Positions 25,118-33,002 of a DNA stretch of 64,000 nt are shown in pieces. How positions within the stretch are numbered: position 1 is the stretch's first letter; each line of letters begins with the position of its first letter. The notes under the pieces were generated by a model. That model did not search any database. It was not told where the DNA came from and was given only the letters and a program-made list of their open reading frames with translations. The position numbers were made by a program, and so were the translations under genes. The stretch is taken from contig JAFTGD010000012.1 of the NCBI GenBank assembly GCA_017458065.1, forward strand, positions 1-64,000, given 5' to 3'. Origin of the DNA: Oscillospiraceae bacterium. Lineage in GTDB: Bacteria; Bacillota; Clostridia; Oscillospirales; Oscillospiraceae.

Positions 25118-26922
25118 AGAAATTGAATCCTTTCTTCCGTAACAATGGCGTCCATCGGAACGTCGAAGCCCTCCGTGCAGACCTGATCAAGCCGCTGCGC
25201 CTCAAAGGCGATCAGCGCCTTGAATGCATGGCCGCACAGCGGGAGAAAGCGGTCGTAGTACCCGGCGCCCATCCCGAGCCGCCCGCCCTCGCTGTCAAAG
25301 CCGGCGCAGGGGCAGAGCACGAGGTCGATCTCCGCCGGGTTACAGACTGTGGTATCGGACAGCACCGGGACCTGAATCCCGAAGCGGTCCGTCTCCCAGT
25401 GATCGCCCGGTTCGACGGCCAGCATCCGGCTGCGGTCGACGCAATAGGGATAGACCAGCGTCTTCCCGTCGAGTACAGCCTGCTTGGCAAATGCGCTGAG
25501 GTCCGGTTCGCTCCGGAAAGGCCGGAACAGGAAAACGGTCCTGGCGTTTTTGTATACGTCCATCGAGAGCAGCTTTTCGCAGACGGTGCGGGAGGCTGCT
25601 TCACGCTGTTCCGGGGGTAGCGCGTCCCGCTTCTGCAGGACGGAGGCGCGCTGGAACTTCTTCAGCTGCTTCGGAAAGACGGTGCGGACGTGCCCTGCGA
25701 GGTAGAGCGAGCCGAAGGCCATCACCGGCAGTTCGGAAGCGAGCGCATCGAGGATCCCTTCCTCAATGCTGCCGCAGGCAAGTGCGGGGATCCCCAACTC
25801 CTCCCGGATGACCTCGGCGAGGGACTCCGCCTGCAGGGCGCGGGGGCTGTCGGGCGTGACGCAGACAAAGCGCGCGGCATAGGGCGTGATCAGGCGGAGG
25901 ATCCGCCGGTAGTCTTTATCCGCCAGTACCCCGAGCAGGAAGCAGAACTTCTGCCCCGGCAGATAGTCCTGCAGGTTCCGGGCCAGCGCCTCGGCGCACT
26001 GGGGGTTATGCCCGCCGTCGAGGATGAACAGGGGATCCCGCCGGAGGATCTCGAACCGGGCCGGCCAGCGGACATCCCGGAGGCCCGTGACAACCGCCTC
26101 ATCGGGAATCGTCCAGCCGCGCTCCCGCAGGGCATCCAGTGTCTCAAGCACGACGGCGGCGTTGCGCAGCTGGTGTGCGCCCAGAAGGGAGAGAAGGTAT
26201 TCCCGCCCCTTCCAGAGAAAACGCTGACCGTCCAGATTGTGGGAGAGGCTTTTAATGTCACTCTCCCGCGAGATGCGGTATTCGACATCCTGCTCGCGGC
26301 AGATCCGCCGCAGGGTCGCCATGGTCTCAGGCTCGGACTCGTACAGTACGGCGGTGCAGCCCGGCTTGATGATGCCGCCCTTGGCCTCGGCGATCAGGGA
26401 GAGCGTATTGCCCAGATATTCGGTGTGCTCCAGGCCGATGTTGGTGATGACGGCGGCCTCGGGGCAGTCGATGACGTTGGTGGAGTCCAGCGTGCCGCCC
26501 ATCCCGACTTCCAGCACGACGATGTCGCAGTGCTCTTCCAGAAAGTACTGCATCGCAATGGCAGTGACCAGCTCAAACTGGCTGGGGTGATCCTCCATGG
26601 CATCGGCATTGCGGCGGACCTCTTCGGTGATCCGGGCGAGGTCTTCCCCGGGGATGTTCCGGCCGTTCACCTGCATGCGCTCGCAGAAGTCCTGGATATA
26701 CGGGGAGGTATAGAGCCCGGTCCGATAGCCCGAATGCCGCAGAATCGCGTCCAGCATCGCGCAGGTCGAGCCCTTGCCGTTGCTTCCGGCGACGTGGATG
26801 AACTTCAGCTTCCTCTGAGGATCACCGATCGCGTGCAGCAGCTCGCGCGTCCGGTCAAGACCGAGGCGCGTGGTGCTCCAGGTGTAGTTTTCGATATACG
26901 AAATGGCTTCCTGCGGGGTCAT
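25114..26922 (-). CDS. Folylpolyglutamate synthase fused to 5-formyl-THF cyclo-ligase
   Basis: A 602-residue bifunctional protein. Residues 1 to about 420 are a full-length FolC (Mur ligase fold) with LGLDRTRELL, the P-loop HVAGSNGKGSTCAML, the GMGGTLDSTNVID block and ILDGGHNPQ. It adds glutamates to folates. Residues about 425-602 are a full-length 5-formyl-THF cyclo-ligase (MTHFS) with its helical start and the RLGMGAGYYDRFL signature. That domain recycles 5-formyl-THF to 5,10-methenyl-THF. The start at 26922 (MTPQEAISYIE) overlaps the folT stop by ATGA, and the stop overlaps fchA. There is no stop or frameshift at the junction. The fused MTHFS product is the substrate of the next enzyme, FchA. 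Confidence 0.93.
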   Translation of the reverse strand: MTPQEAISYIENYTWSTTRLGLDRTRELLHAIGDPQRKLKFIHVAGSNGKGSTCAMLDAILRHSGYRTGLYTSPYIQDFCERMQVNGRNIPGEDLARITEEVRRNADAMEDHPSQFELVTAIAMQYFLEEHCDIVVLEVGMGGTLDSTNVIDCPEAAVITNIGLEHTEYLGNTLSLIAEAKGGIIKPGCTAVLYESEPETMATLRRICREQDVEYRISRESDIKSLSHNLDGQRFLWKGREYLLSLLGAHQLRNAAVVLETLDALRERGWTIPDEAVVTGLRDVRWPARFEILRRDPLFILDGGHNPQCAEALARNLQDYLPGQKFCFLLGVLADKDYRRILRLITPYAARFVCVTPDSPRALQAESLAEVIREELGIPALACGSIEEGILDALASELPVMAFGSLYLAGHVRTVFPKQLKKFQRASVLQKRDALPPEQREAASRTVCEKLLSMDVYKNARTVFLFRPFRSEPDLSAFAKQAVLDGKTLVYPYCVDRSRMLAVEPGDHWETDRFGIQVPVLSDTTVCNPAEIDLVLCPCAGFDSEGGRLGMGAGYYDRFLPLCGHAFKALIAFEAQRLDQVCTEGFDVPMDAIVTEERIQFL

Positions 26923-27434
26923 GCGGCAGAGACCTTCTTCCCGTACCGGTTCAGGACCGGAACAATCAGCTGGATGCAGACCACCTGCACCACGGTGAGG
27001 ATCGCGCTTTGGATCACGCGTGTGGCCAGCAGCGGCACAAAGGGGGAGCCGTAGAGCACCGAGATCCAGAAGGTATTCAGAAAGAGCCCGAGGATAAACT
27101 GGTTGATGCCCACAGCGGCAAGATTCCGGACCAGGTTCTGCTTCGGATGCAGAAGCAGGCCGAAGACCATGCCCATCAGAAAGGCCGTGAGCGTGAAGCC
27201 CGGGAAGTAGGCGCCGATGGGGAAGAGGATTGCCCCGATAAAATCGGCCAGGGCGCCGACAATCCCCGCCTCCAGCGGTCCGTAGAGGATCGCCGCGACG
27301 ACGATCGGGATAAAGCTGAACCCGATTTTGATGTTCCAGGCGCTGATGGAGAGAAAGCGGGAGAGGACGATTTCGACAGCGGTGAGAAGTGCGAGCGTGG
27401 TGAGGGTGCGGGTAGTGAATTTGGATTTGGACAT
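26919..27434 (-). CDS. folT: ECF transporter folate-specific S component
   Basis: Integral membrane vitamin-binding subunit of an energy-coupling-factor importer; the shared energising module is encoded elsewhere. The 171 residues, starting at MSKSKFTTRTL, hold about six membrane helices. The LSRFLSISAWNIKIGFSFIP block and the GPLEAGIVGALADFIGAILFP..AYFPGFTLTAFLMG stretch are typical of FolT. AAAGGAG lies nine bases upstream and sits within a hairpin, and a THF riboswitch precedes it, which independently supports the folate assignment. It is the first gene of the operon with the folC fusion and fchA. Confidence 0.93.
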   Translation of the reverse strand: MSKSKFTTRTLTTLALLTAVEIVLSRFLSISAWNIKIGFSFIPIVVAAILYGPLEAGIVGALADFIGAILFPIGAYFPGFTLTAFLMGMVFGLLLHPKQNLVRNLAAVGINQFILGLFLNTFWISVLYGSPFVPLLATRVIQSAILTVVQVVCIQLIVPVLNRYGKKVSAA

Positions 27435-27438
27435 AAGA

Positions 27439-27475
27439 CAACTCCTTTCGTGACGGAGTGCCACAAAAGGAGCTG
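27439..27475 (-). promoter_or_regulatory. SD-sequestering hairpin (expression platform of the THF riboswitch)
   Basis: On the minus strand, CAGCTCCTTT (27475-27466) pairs with AAAGGAGTTG (27448-27439), with one G-U wobble, so the folT Shine-Dalgarno is buried. An inner GTG/CAC extends the stem. This suggests control of translation initiation rather than termination. Confidence 0.7.
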
Positions 27476-27498
27476 TTTTGGACAGATTCCTCTGGTGG

Positions 27499-27588
27499 CA
27501 GCGGATGCGGGCAAGCACCGCGGGCAGATGCCCTTCGTCCGACGGCGACCTCCCATCCGCCGGCACTTAACGCGCTTACCCTACTCTG
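27499..27588 (-). promoter_or_regulatory. Tetrahydrofolate (THF-I) riboswitch
   Basis: Read on the minus strand, the segment has the conserved order AGTAG, GCGTTAAGTG, GGATGGGA, a stem, ACGAAG, a small hairpin (GGGCATCTGCCC), GCGGTG and CATCCGCTG. The terminal P1 pairs CAG with CTG (27588-27586 and 27501-27499). These blocks match the THF-I riboswitch consensus closely, and it lies 65 bases before folT. Confidence 0.93.
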
Positions 27589-27765
27589 ACAACAAACGAA
27601 CAATGGATTTTATTCTAACGGACATCCCGCCGTTGGCGGGATGCCGGGAACAACGGCATTACACCACTGACAACAAACGAACAATAGACTTTATTCTAAC
27701 GGACATCCCGCCGTTGGCGGGATGCCGGGAACAACGGCATTACGGCTCTGACAACAAACGAACAT
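27588..27765. repeat. 81-bp tandem repeat upstream of the THF riboswitch
   Basis: Two full units (27588-27668 and 27669-27749) and the first ~15 bases of a third (27750 on) each begin with GACAACAAACGAACA. Each full unit contains a perfect nine-bp hairpin (CATCCCGCC / GGCGGGATG) and, on the minus strand, a TAGAATAAA -10-like stretch. The -35 regions are poor, so the folT promoter could not be placed with confidence. No gene is seen in 27600-27874. Confidence 0.9.
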
Positions 27766-27874
27766 CGAAGGATGCATATTTCGCGGATCATTCCTGCAAG
27801 AGCAGATTGCTGATCATAACGATTTGAAAACCCTGTCGTTCAGAATGCGGAAACCATAAGATATTTGATTTGAC

Positions 27875-28495
27875 TCAGCTTGCGATCACACTGCGCAGCA
27901 GCGGGAGCAGGACGCCGCCCAGTGCGTTGCCGAGAGAAATCACAAGGACGCATACAATGGCTCTTCCGCTCCACGCGCCGGCGATCCAGAAGTAGAACAT
28001 GTCCGCCACGCAGTGTTCGGTGCCGCTGAGGATAAAGACCATGACGCCGAAGAACAGGGAAAGATACTTGCCGAGCTCGTGGGGATTGCGTGCATAGCCC
28101 TCCACAGCGATGTGGATCAGAATGTTGCAGAAGATACCGAGGATAAACAGGCTGAGCAGACCGTCGTCCAGCTTGACCTGGCACATGTTCAGGGCTTTTT
28201 CGCTGAGCCCGGCGGCATTGCGGGTCAGACATGCGAGCCCCGCCATGATTCCGGTGCCGACGAGGTTCCCCAGCCAGATGACCGGTAGATCCAGGGCATA
28301 ATCCCGGTCGTTTTGAAAGACATAACAGACCTTGCCCGTAAAGAGGTGAAAGCCGAAGGTGCAGATCACGAAGAGACCGACGGTAAAGAGAGCCGATCCG
28401 ACAATGCGGTTGTCCACAGAGAGAAAGACCAGACCGCCGAGCCCGACGCACATCCCGGCGAGGATGCCGGAGAGAAAGACCTTCGCACGTTTCAT
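27875..28495 (-). CDS. Formate/nitrite transporter (FNT) family channel
   Basis: Membrane channel for formate or related small anions, 206 residues. This is short for the family (FocA is ~285), with about six hydrophobic segments and little else. Family features visible: the helix-breaking LFTGK near residue 52, CNILIHIAV, and SGTEHCVADMFYF, which corresponds to the conserved EHxxANMF region with its pore His. The gene starts inside the folD stop (ATGA), so the two are co-translated. Linkage to folD and proximity to fhs make formate the likely cargo, but nitrite or hydrosulfide cannot be excluded by sequence. Confidence 0.82.
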   Translation of the reverse strand: MKRAKVFLSGILAGMCVGLGGLVFLSVDNRIVGSALFTVGLFVICTFGFHLFTGKVCYVFQNDRDYALDLPVIWLGNLVGTGIMAGLACLTRNAAGLSEKALNMCQVKLDDGLLSLFILGIFCNILIHIAVEGYARNPHELGKYLSLFFGVMVFILSGTEHCVADMFYFWIAGAWSGRAIVCVLVISLGNALGGVLLPLLRSVIAS

Positions 28496-29343
28496 GAAAC
28501 AGACGCCTCCGCAGCTTCGATAGTATGTTTACACAGGACTGCCGTGGTGACGGAGCCCACGCCTCCCGGGACGGGAGAGATGGCCCGGACCTTCGACGCC
28601 ACCGTGTCGAACAGTACGTCGCCGCAGATCCCGCCGCCGGGGGCCGCATTGACGCCGACATCGATGACGATCTGATCGGGATTCGTATAGCGCCCGTCCA
28701 CAACGCCGGCCTTCCCGGCGGCGACCACAAGGATGTCGGCCCGGCGGCAGATCGCATCAGTGTCCACGGTCTTTGTGTGGCACACGGTGACGGTGGCGTT
28801 CCGGTTCTGCAGCAGCATCGAGACGGGCTTGCCGATCACCGTGCTGCGGCCGATGACGGCGATATTCTTGCCGCTGAGCGGGATCCCGTAGTAATCCAGC
28901 AGCTCAATACAGGCCTGAGCGGTGCAGGGGGCGAAGCCCTTGCCCTTGCCCGAATAGACCGCGGCCATGCAGCGGGGCGTCATGCAGTCGATATCCTTTT
29001 CCGGCAGCAGCGCGTCGCAGGCGGCCAGCTCATCCAGGTGCCGGGGCAGAGGACGGAACATCAGGCAGCCGTGGATGCTGCTGTCGCGGTTGATGCCGTC
29101 AATAGCGGCAATCAGCTCCGCCTGGGTGCAGGATTCCGGCAGCGTGACGCACACGGTACGGATGCCGACCTTTTCGCAGCGCTTCAGAGCGGTGCTTTCA
29201 TAGCTCATGTCGTCGACGCGCTCGCCTACGCGCAGGATCGCAAGACAGGGTTCCACGGAGCGAGCCTTCAACGCCTGCGTGCGGAGGATCAGATCCTCCG
29301 TGATCGCAGTGGCGGCCGGCGCGCCTTTTAATATCTCAGCCAT
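28492..29343 (-). CDS. folD: Methylenetetrahydrofolate dehydrogenase (FolD family), cyclohydrolase residues replaced
   Basis: A 283-residue cytoplasmic enzyme with the two-domain FolD fold: substrate Tyr retained (SYESTALKRCEKVGI), RPLPRHLD, EKDIDC, the NAD(P) site GRSTVIGKPVSMLL, and PVPGGVGSVTT. Ungapped comparison with remembered E. coli FolD across the VG...VGF segment puts Ala where the catalytic Lys normally is. The usual VQLPLP reads MFRPLP, so the active-site Gln is Phe. These residues serve the cyclohydrolase step in the family, so this is probably a monofunctional dehydrogenase. That activity appears to be supplied by FchA (24482). GGAGGA precedes the start, and the FNT gene is translationally coupled downstream. 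Confidence 0.92.
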   Translation of the reverse strand: MAEILKGAPAATAITEDLILRTQALKARSVEPCLAILRVGERVDDMSYESTALKRCEKVGIRTVCVTLPESCTQAELIAAIDGINRDSSIHGCLMFRPLPRHLDELAACDALLPEKDIDCMTPRCMAAVYSGKGKGFAPCTAQACIELLDYYGIPLSGKNIAVIGRSTVIGKPVSMLLQNRNATVTVCHTKTVDTDAICRRADILVVAAGKAGVVDGRYTNPDQIVIDVGVNAAPGGGICGDVLFDTVASKVRAISPVPGGVGSVTTAVLCKHTIEAAEASVS

Positions 29344-29380
29344 TATTCCTCCTCCGGCAGGCGGATAAACTTACCAAACT

Positions 29381-29409
29381 ATTTTATCATCTGATAAGGG
29401 CCAGTGCAA
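29381..29409 (-). promoter_or_regulatory. folD promoter with overlapping palindromic operator
   Basis: On the minus strand, TTGCAC (29409-29404), 17 bases and TAAAAT (29386-29381). The palindrome TTATCA-N2-TGATAA (29384-29397) covers the -10 edge and half the spacer. The panB promoter has the same arrangement. Confidence 0.75.
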
Positions 29410-29769
29410 GCAATAATTGCAATTTCGAAAACGTTCGGTGCAATTTCGAAATTCGTTGGAAGGCGCTGAGGGAATACCTTCAGGACGCAGATCAGATGCT
29501 TCAAAATCTCCGGAAGATTTATGAAATTGGCAATGGGAATCAATACAGCGGCCTGAAGCATATGCTGTAGAACACTTCCGGGATGGCAAGAATCTCCCTG
29601 TCGCTGCTAATCTTGAAAAAACGGCCGTCTTCCAGCACGAAAGCATGACACAGGGGGGAACTCTCCGGTATACACACGTCCATTGTAAAAAAACGTTTTC
29701 AATTTTTTGCTTTTTCCGATGAAATACTGTCAGAGATCATTCAGGTCAACAAAAAGAGAGAGAGACCAG
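29410..29769. other. Gene-free spacer upstream of folD
   Basis: About 360 bases without a supportable gene. Short open stretches on both strands (for example 29446-29568 on plus) look faintly coding but lack starts or are interrupted, so they may be remnants of a decayed gene. No hairpin terminator or RNA motif was recognised. Confidence 0.4.
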
Positions 29770-31605
29770 CTACTCAGTCCTCACCGAAATCTCTTTCCCG
29801 CGGAACGCTATGCCGATTTTGAGAATCTCATGAACACCTGCGGAACGCATTTCGGTTTCATAGTGTTTTTCATCGATCTGACGAAGTGCCTCTGCTGAGA
29901 GTTTTTCCAGGCTTTCATCACTCCTCTTTGAGGCTTTTAGCTCAAATATCAGGCCTGGCAAACTTTTCTCAAGGGGGCATAGCTGGATATCAAACCGCCC
30001 AAGCCCGGATTCCCGGTTCGAGCGCACCGTGTAGCGGTTGTTGAGGATAGCACACAGACCTATCATCAACCCCTGATAGAAGGCTTCGCTGCCGGTGTCG
30101 TAGACGCTGATGGTCTCCATCAGATAGGCGGCAATATGCTTTTGCAGGGCATCGGTGCTCCGCTCGAAGATCGCCTGCTGGATCATGACCGCCGTGGATT
30201 CGCCGCGCTCTGGCAACAGCCGGGAAATGATCTCCTTCGCATAGACAAAGGCGATCTCTTTGTTCGGAATCGATACCCGGCACATGAAGTTGCCATCATT
30301 CTGGGGGACGATCTCCTTGCAGCGCAGGTACCCGGCAACCAGCAGAAAGCTGCAGATGCTGGTCGGGTTTTTCTTGACCTCCGGATAGATCACGCCCGTG
30401 TCCACGAAGGTGGTCACGGTTTCGCCCTGCATTAGCTTGCGCAGGTTCTCCGTAATCTCCGGGGTCGCGGCAGCAAGGATGTCGCCGATGATCTCGTTGC
30501 TGCCGGTCGACTGCCAGAACGCCTTGGGGTAGCAGTTCTCATCCACGTAATTGATGACCGACCAGGGGTTGAAGATCTCCGAGCTGCCAAATTGATAACC
30601 GTCGTACCATTCGCAGACCTCGGCCAGCTTGTCCGCGTGGCCGTAGTAAGCCAGCATATGAGCAACTTCTTCCTTGGAGAAACCGAAATATGCGCTGTAG
30701 CGGTCATCCATGATGGTGTTGACCTTCAGGTTGTTCATGCCGCTGAATATACTCTCCTTCGCCACGCGCAGGATGCCGGTCATGAAGCCATAGGCCAGGC
30801 TTGAATTGTCCTTGAACGCGCCGGAGAACAGGTTGCGTACGAAGGCGACGACCTGGTCGTAGTAGCCGCTGGCATAGCCTTGCTGGATTGGCGTATCGTA
30901 TTCATCAATGATGATGACGGTCTCAATGCCGTAATGCTTGTGCAGCATGGCTGAGAGCAGCGTCAATGAGCGGGAGAGCACAACCTCGTCCGCATGGTCG
31001 TCGATGATCATCTGAAATACCTGCTTCTCTACCGCGTTGCAGGCTGTACTGCCCAGCAGTTCGCTGTGGCGGGCATATTCGCTGCGGATGATAGCAGCGA
31101 TGTCCTTAAGTGCGTTTTCCCATGAGGCGTATTTCACGTCTTTGAAGGAAAGGTAGATCACAGGGTATTTGCCCTGGAAGGATCGGTAGTATTCACCGCA
31201 ATTCCAGATGGCTTTGTCCTTAAAATAGACGGAAGTATCCTGCTCGCTGTGCTCAAAGAACACGCGCAGCATGTCCATATTCAGCGTCTTACCGAAACGG
31301 CGTGGGCGGGTGAACAACGAGACCTTCGGCAGCGCGTCGATGAAGTCGCGGATCAGCAGGGTTTTGTCAACGTAATAGTACCGTGTGACCGCCTCCACAT
31401 AGCCGGAGATGCCCACAGGCAGAGGAAGGATGTGAGGCCCTTCAGCGGATTTGGCGCGTACCGGTGACTGCGCCTGAGTTGGAATCCTCCAGGAACGACC
31501 TTCCTTCACGGCTCCGTCAATTGCTCCGTTCTTGCATAGCTGCTGGACTCGCCTGGGAGAGACATTCCATTGCTCCGCTGCTTCCTGAATACTCAGATAC
31601 TTCAT
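29770..31605 (-). CDS. HTH-bearing AAA-ATPase with C-terminal PD-(D/E)XK nuclease-like domain
   Basis: A 611-residue protein in three parts. An N-terminal excisionase/MerR-like helix-turn-helix (about 1-45, SIQEAAEQWNVSPRRVQQLCKNG) is followed by an AAA-ATPase-like domain (about 60-330) opening with VDKTLLIRDFID and LFTRPRRFGKTLNMDML and carrying TVIIIDEYDTPI as Walker B. A C-terminal PD-(D/E)XK-like domain (about 490-600) contains RFDIQLCPL and LIFELKAS. Such ATPases are abundant and variable in gut anaerobes; their function is unsettled. Two TTCGCGAA palindromes in its promoter suggest the HTH regulates its own gene. It separates folD from the panB operon and is likely an accessory insertion. 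Confidence 0.87.
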   Translation of the reverse strand: MKYLSIQEAAEQWNVSPRRVQQLCKNGAIDGAVKEGRSWRIPTQAQSPVRAKSAEGPHILPLPVGISGYVEAVTRYYYVDKTLLIRDFIDALPKVSLFTRPRRFGKTLNMDMLRVFFEHSEQDTSVYFKDKAIWNCGEYYRSFQGKYPVIYLSFKDVKYASWENALKDIAAIIRSEYARHSELLGSTACNAVEKQVFQMIIDDHADEVVLSRSLTLLSAMLHKHYGIETVIIIDEYDTPIQQGYASGYYDQVVAFVRNLFSGAFKDNSSLAYGFMTGILRVAKESIFSGMNNLKVNTIMDDRYSAYFGFSKEEVAHMLAYYGHADKLAEVCEWYDGYQFGSSEIFNPWSVINYVDENCYPKAFWQSTGSNEIIGDILAAATPEITENLRKLMQGETVTTFVDTGVIYPEVKKNPTSICSFLLVAGYLRCKEIVPQNDGNFMCRVSIPNKEIAFVYAKEIISRLLPERGESTAVMIQQAIFERSTDALQKHIAAYLMETISVYDTGSEAFYQGLMIGLCAILNNRYTVRSNRESGLGRFDIQLCPLEKSLPGLIFELKASKRSDESLEKLSAEALRQIDEKHYETEMRSAGVHEILKIGIAFRGKEISVRTE

Positions 31606-31626
31606 ATCCTACACCTCGTTTCGCAT

Positions 31627-31667
31627 ATTCGCGAAATGATATTAGCATATTTCGCGAAATAATGCAA
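31627..31667 (-). promoter_or_regulatory. Promoter with twin TTCGCGAA operators for the HTH-ATPase gene
   Basis: Minus strand TTGCAT (31667-31662), 17 bases and TAATAT (31644-31639). The palindrome ATTTCGCGAAAT (31649-31660) fills the spacer and a second TTCGCGAA (31628-31635) lies just downstream of the -10, centres 23 bases apart. This is a classical repressor arrangement. Confidence 0.75.
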
Positions 31668-31778
31668 GGTGATTTCGCCGTGATGGGATGGCAGCGGAGC
31701 GCATACAACGGTATCGGAACGCAGGCGCCGGAATGCACAGAAAAATGTCTGAAACAGAATCAGAAAAGGCCGGGGCTC

Positions 31779-32975
31779 TTACAGTTTGGATTTGATCAGG
31801 TCGCCGAGACGCTTCATGCCGATTTCTATTTTTTCCGGGGTGACATTGCCGTAGCTGATCCGCATGCAGTTTTTCCCCTCGCCGGTGTTGCCGACAAAGA
31901 AACCGGCGCCGGCAATATAGGCGACCTTATAGGCGGCAGATTCTTTCAGAAGCTCTGTGGTGTCGATGCCGCCCGGAAGCTCGACCCAGGTGAACAGACC
32001 TCCGTCCGGGAAAACCCATTTTGTGCCCTCGGGCATATTCTTTTCCAGTGCGGCCATCATGGCATCGCGGCGCTCCTTATGGACGGCACAGAGCTTTTTC
32101 AGGTGTTCGTCAAAATAGCCGCGGACGAAAAACTCGGCGCAAAGAATCTGGGGAAGCATGGAAGTATGCGAGTTTGTGGCAGACTTGGCGTCAATCAGTT
32201 TGTCGATAATGGCATGGTCGGCATAGACGTATCCGAGACGGCTGCCGGGAGAGAAAATCTTGGAAAAGCTGTTGGCAAGGACAGTATGACCGGTTTTGTC
32301 ATAAGATTTGATAGGCTTCAGTTCCTCGCCGCTGTAGCGTAGATCGCGGTAGGGGTCGTCTTCCAGAATAATCACATCGTATTTGCTTCCGAGTTCGGCA
32401 AGTTTCTGACGGCGGTCGGCGGGGAGCGTTTTGCCGGTTGGATTCTGGAAGGTGGGGATCACATAGACCATCTTCGGATGCAGCTCCCGGATCTTTTCTT
32501 CGACATCCTCTGGCACGATACCGAAATCATCCGTTTTACAGCCGACGCATTTCGCTTCGAACATCTCGAAAATCTCCACACAGTGGACAAAAGTCGGGGA
32601 TTCGCAGAGAATCACGTCGCCGGGATTGATGAAGACCTGGCAGAGCAGATTCATGGTTTCCAGACCGCCGTTTACAATCAGAATGTCATCTGCCGTTGCA
32701 GGGACGCCTTTGGGCGCGAGAAGCTTTTCCGCGACGATGTCACGCAGCTGCTTGACGCCCTGGACCGGGCCGTACTGAAGAGCTTCGACACCGCGGGAGC
32801 CGCGGGTGAGAACGTCGTTGGCAATCTCTCTCAGCTGCTCCACGGGAAGGGCATCCGATGCCGGGGCGCCGCCACCGAAGGAGATGGTTTCCGGATCGTT
32901 CATGGCGCCGAACAGGCCTCTGATGATATCGGCTGAACCGGCCATGTATTCCATGCGTTTTGCGAATGCTGGCAT
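31779..32975 (-). CDS. PLP-dependent aminotransferase, class I/II (LysN/MocR-like fold type I)
   Basis: A 398-residue cytoplasmic transaminase. Visible family blocks: ISFGGGAPASDALPVEQL near the start, YGPVQGVKQLRDIVA, the substrate/PLP region VIPTFQNPTGKTLP, and the Schiff-base lysine in LANSFSKIFSPGSRLGYV. The overall pattern is closest to the 2-aminoadipate/aromatic/branched-chain aminotransferase subgroup. It lies 27 bases after panB with its own AGGAGG. A transaminase that makes 2-oxoisovalerate from valine would directly feed PanB, so this is a reasonable inferred role. Other amino acids are possible. Confidence 0.9.
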   Translation of the reverse strand: MPAFAKRMEYMAGSADIIRGLFGAMNDPETISFGGGAPASDALPVEQLREIANDVLTRGSRGVEALQYGPVQGVKQLRDIVAEKLLAPKGVPATADDILIVNGGLETMNLLCQVFINPGDVILCESPTFVHCVEIFEMFEAKCVGCKTDDFGIVPEDVEEKIRELHPKMVYVIPTFQNPTGKTLPADRRQKLAELGSKYDVIILEDDPYRDLRYSGEELKPIKSYDKTGHTVLANSFSKIFSPGSRLGYVYADHAIIDKLIDAKSATNSHTSMLPQILCAEFFVRGYFDEHLKKLCAVHKERRDAMMAALEKNMPEGTKWVFPDGGLFTWVELPGGIDTTELLKESAAYKVAYIAGAGFFVGNTGEGKNCMRISYGNVTPEKIEIGMKRLGDLIKSKL

Positions 32976-33002
32976 ACTGTTACCTCCTGCTGTGCCGCCG
33001 GA

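Noticed and set aside
27588-27765. CRISPR array
   Set aside because: Only two complete 81-bp units are present, with no alternating repeat-spacer pattern and no cas genes.
29541-29684. Small minus-strand reading frame with a coding look (LEDGRFFKISSDREI)
   Set aside because: The start and the coding-like part are in different frames, so at best it is a frameshifted remnant. There is no family match.
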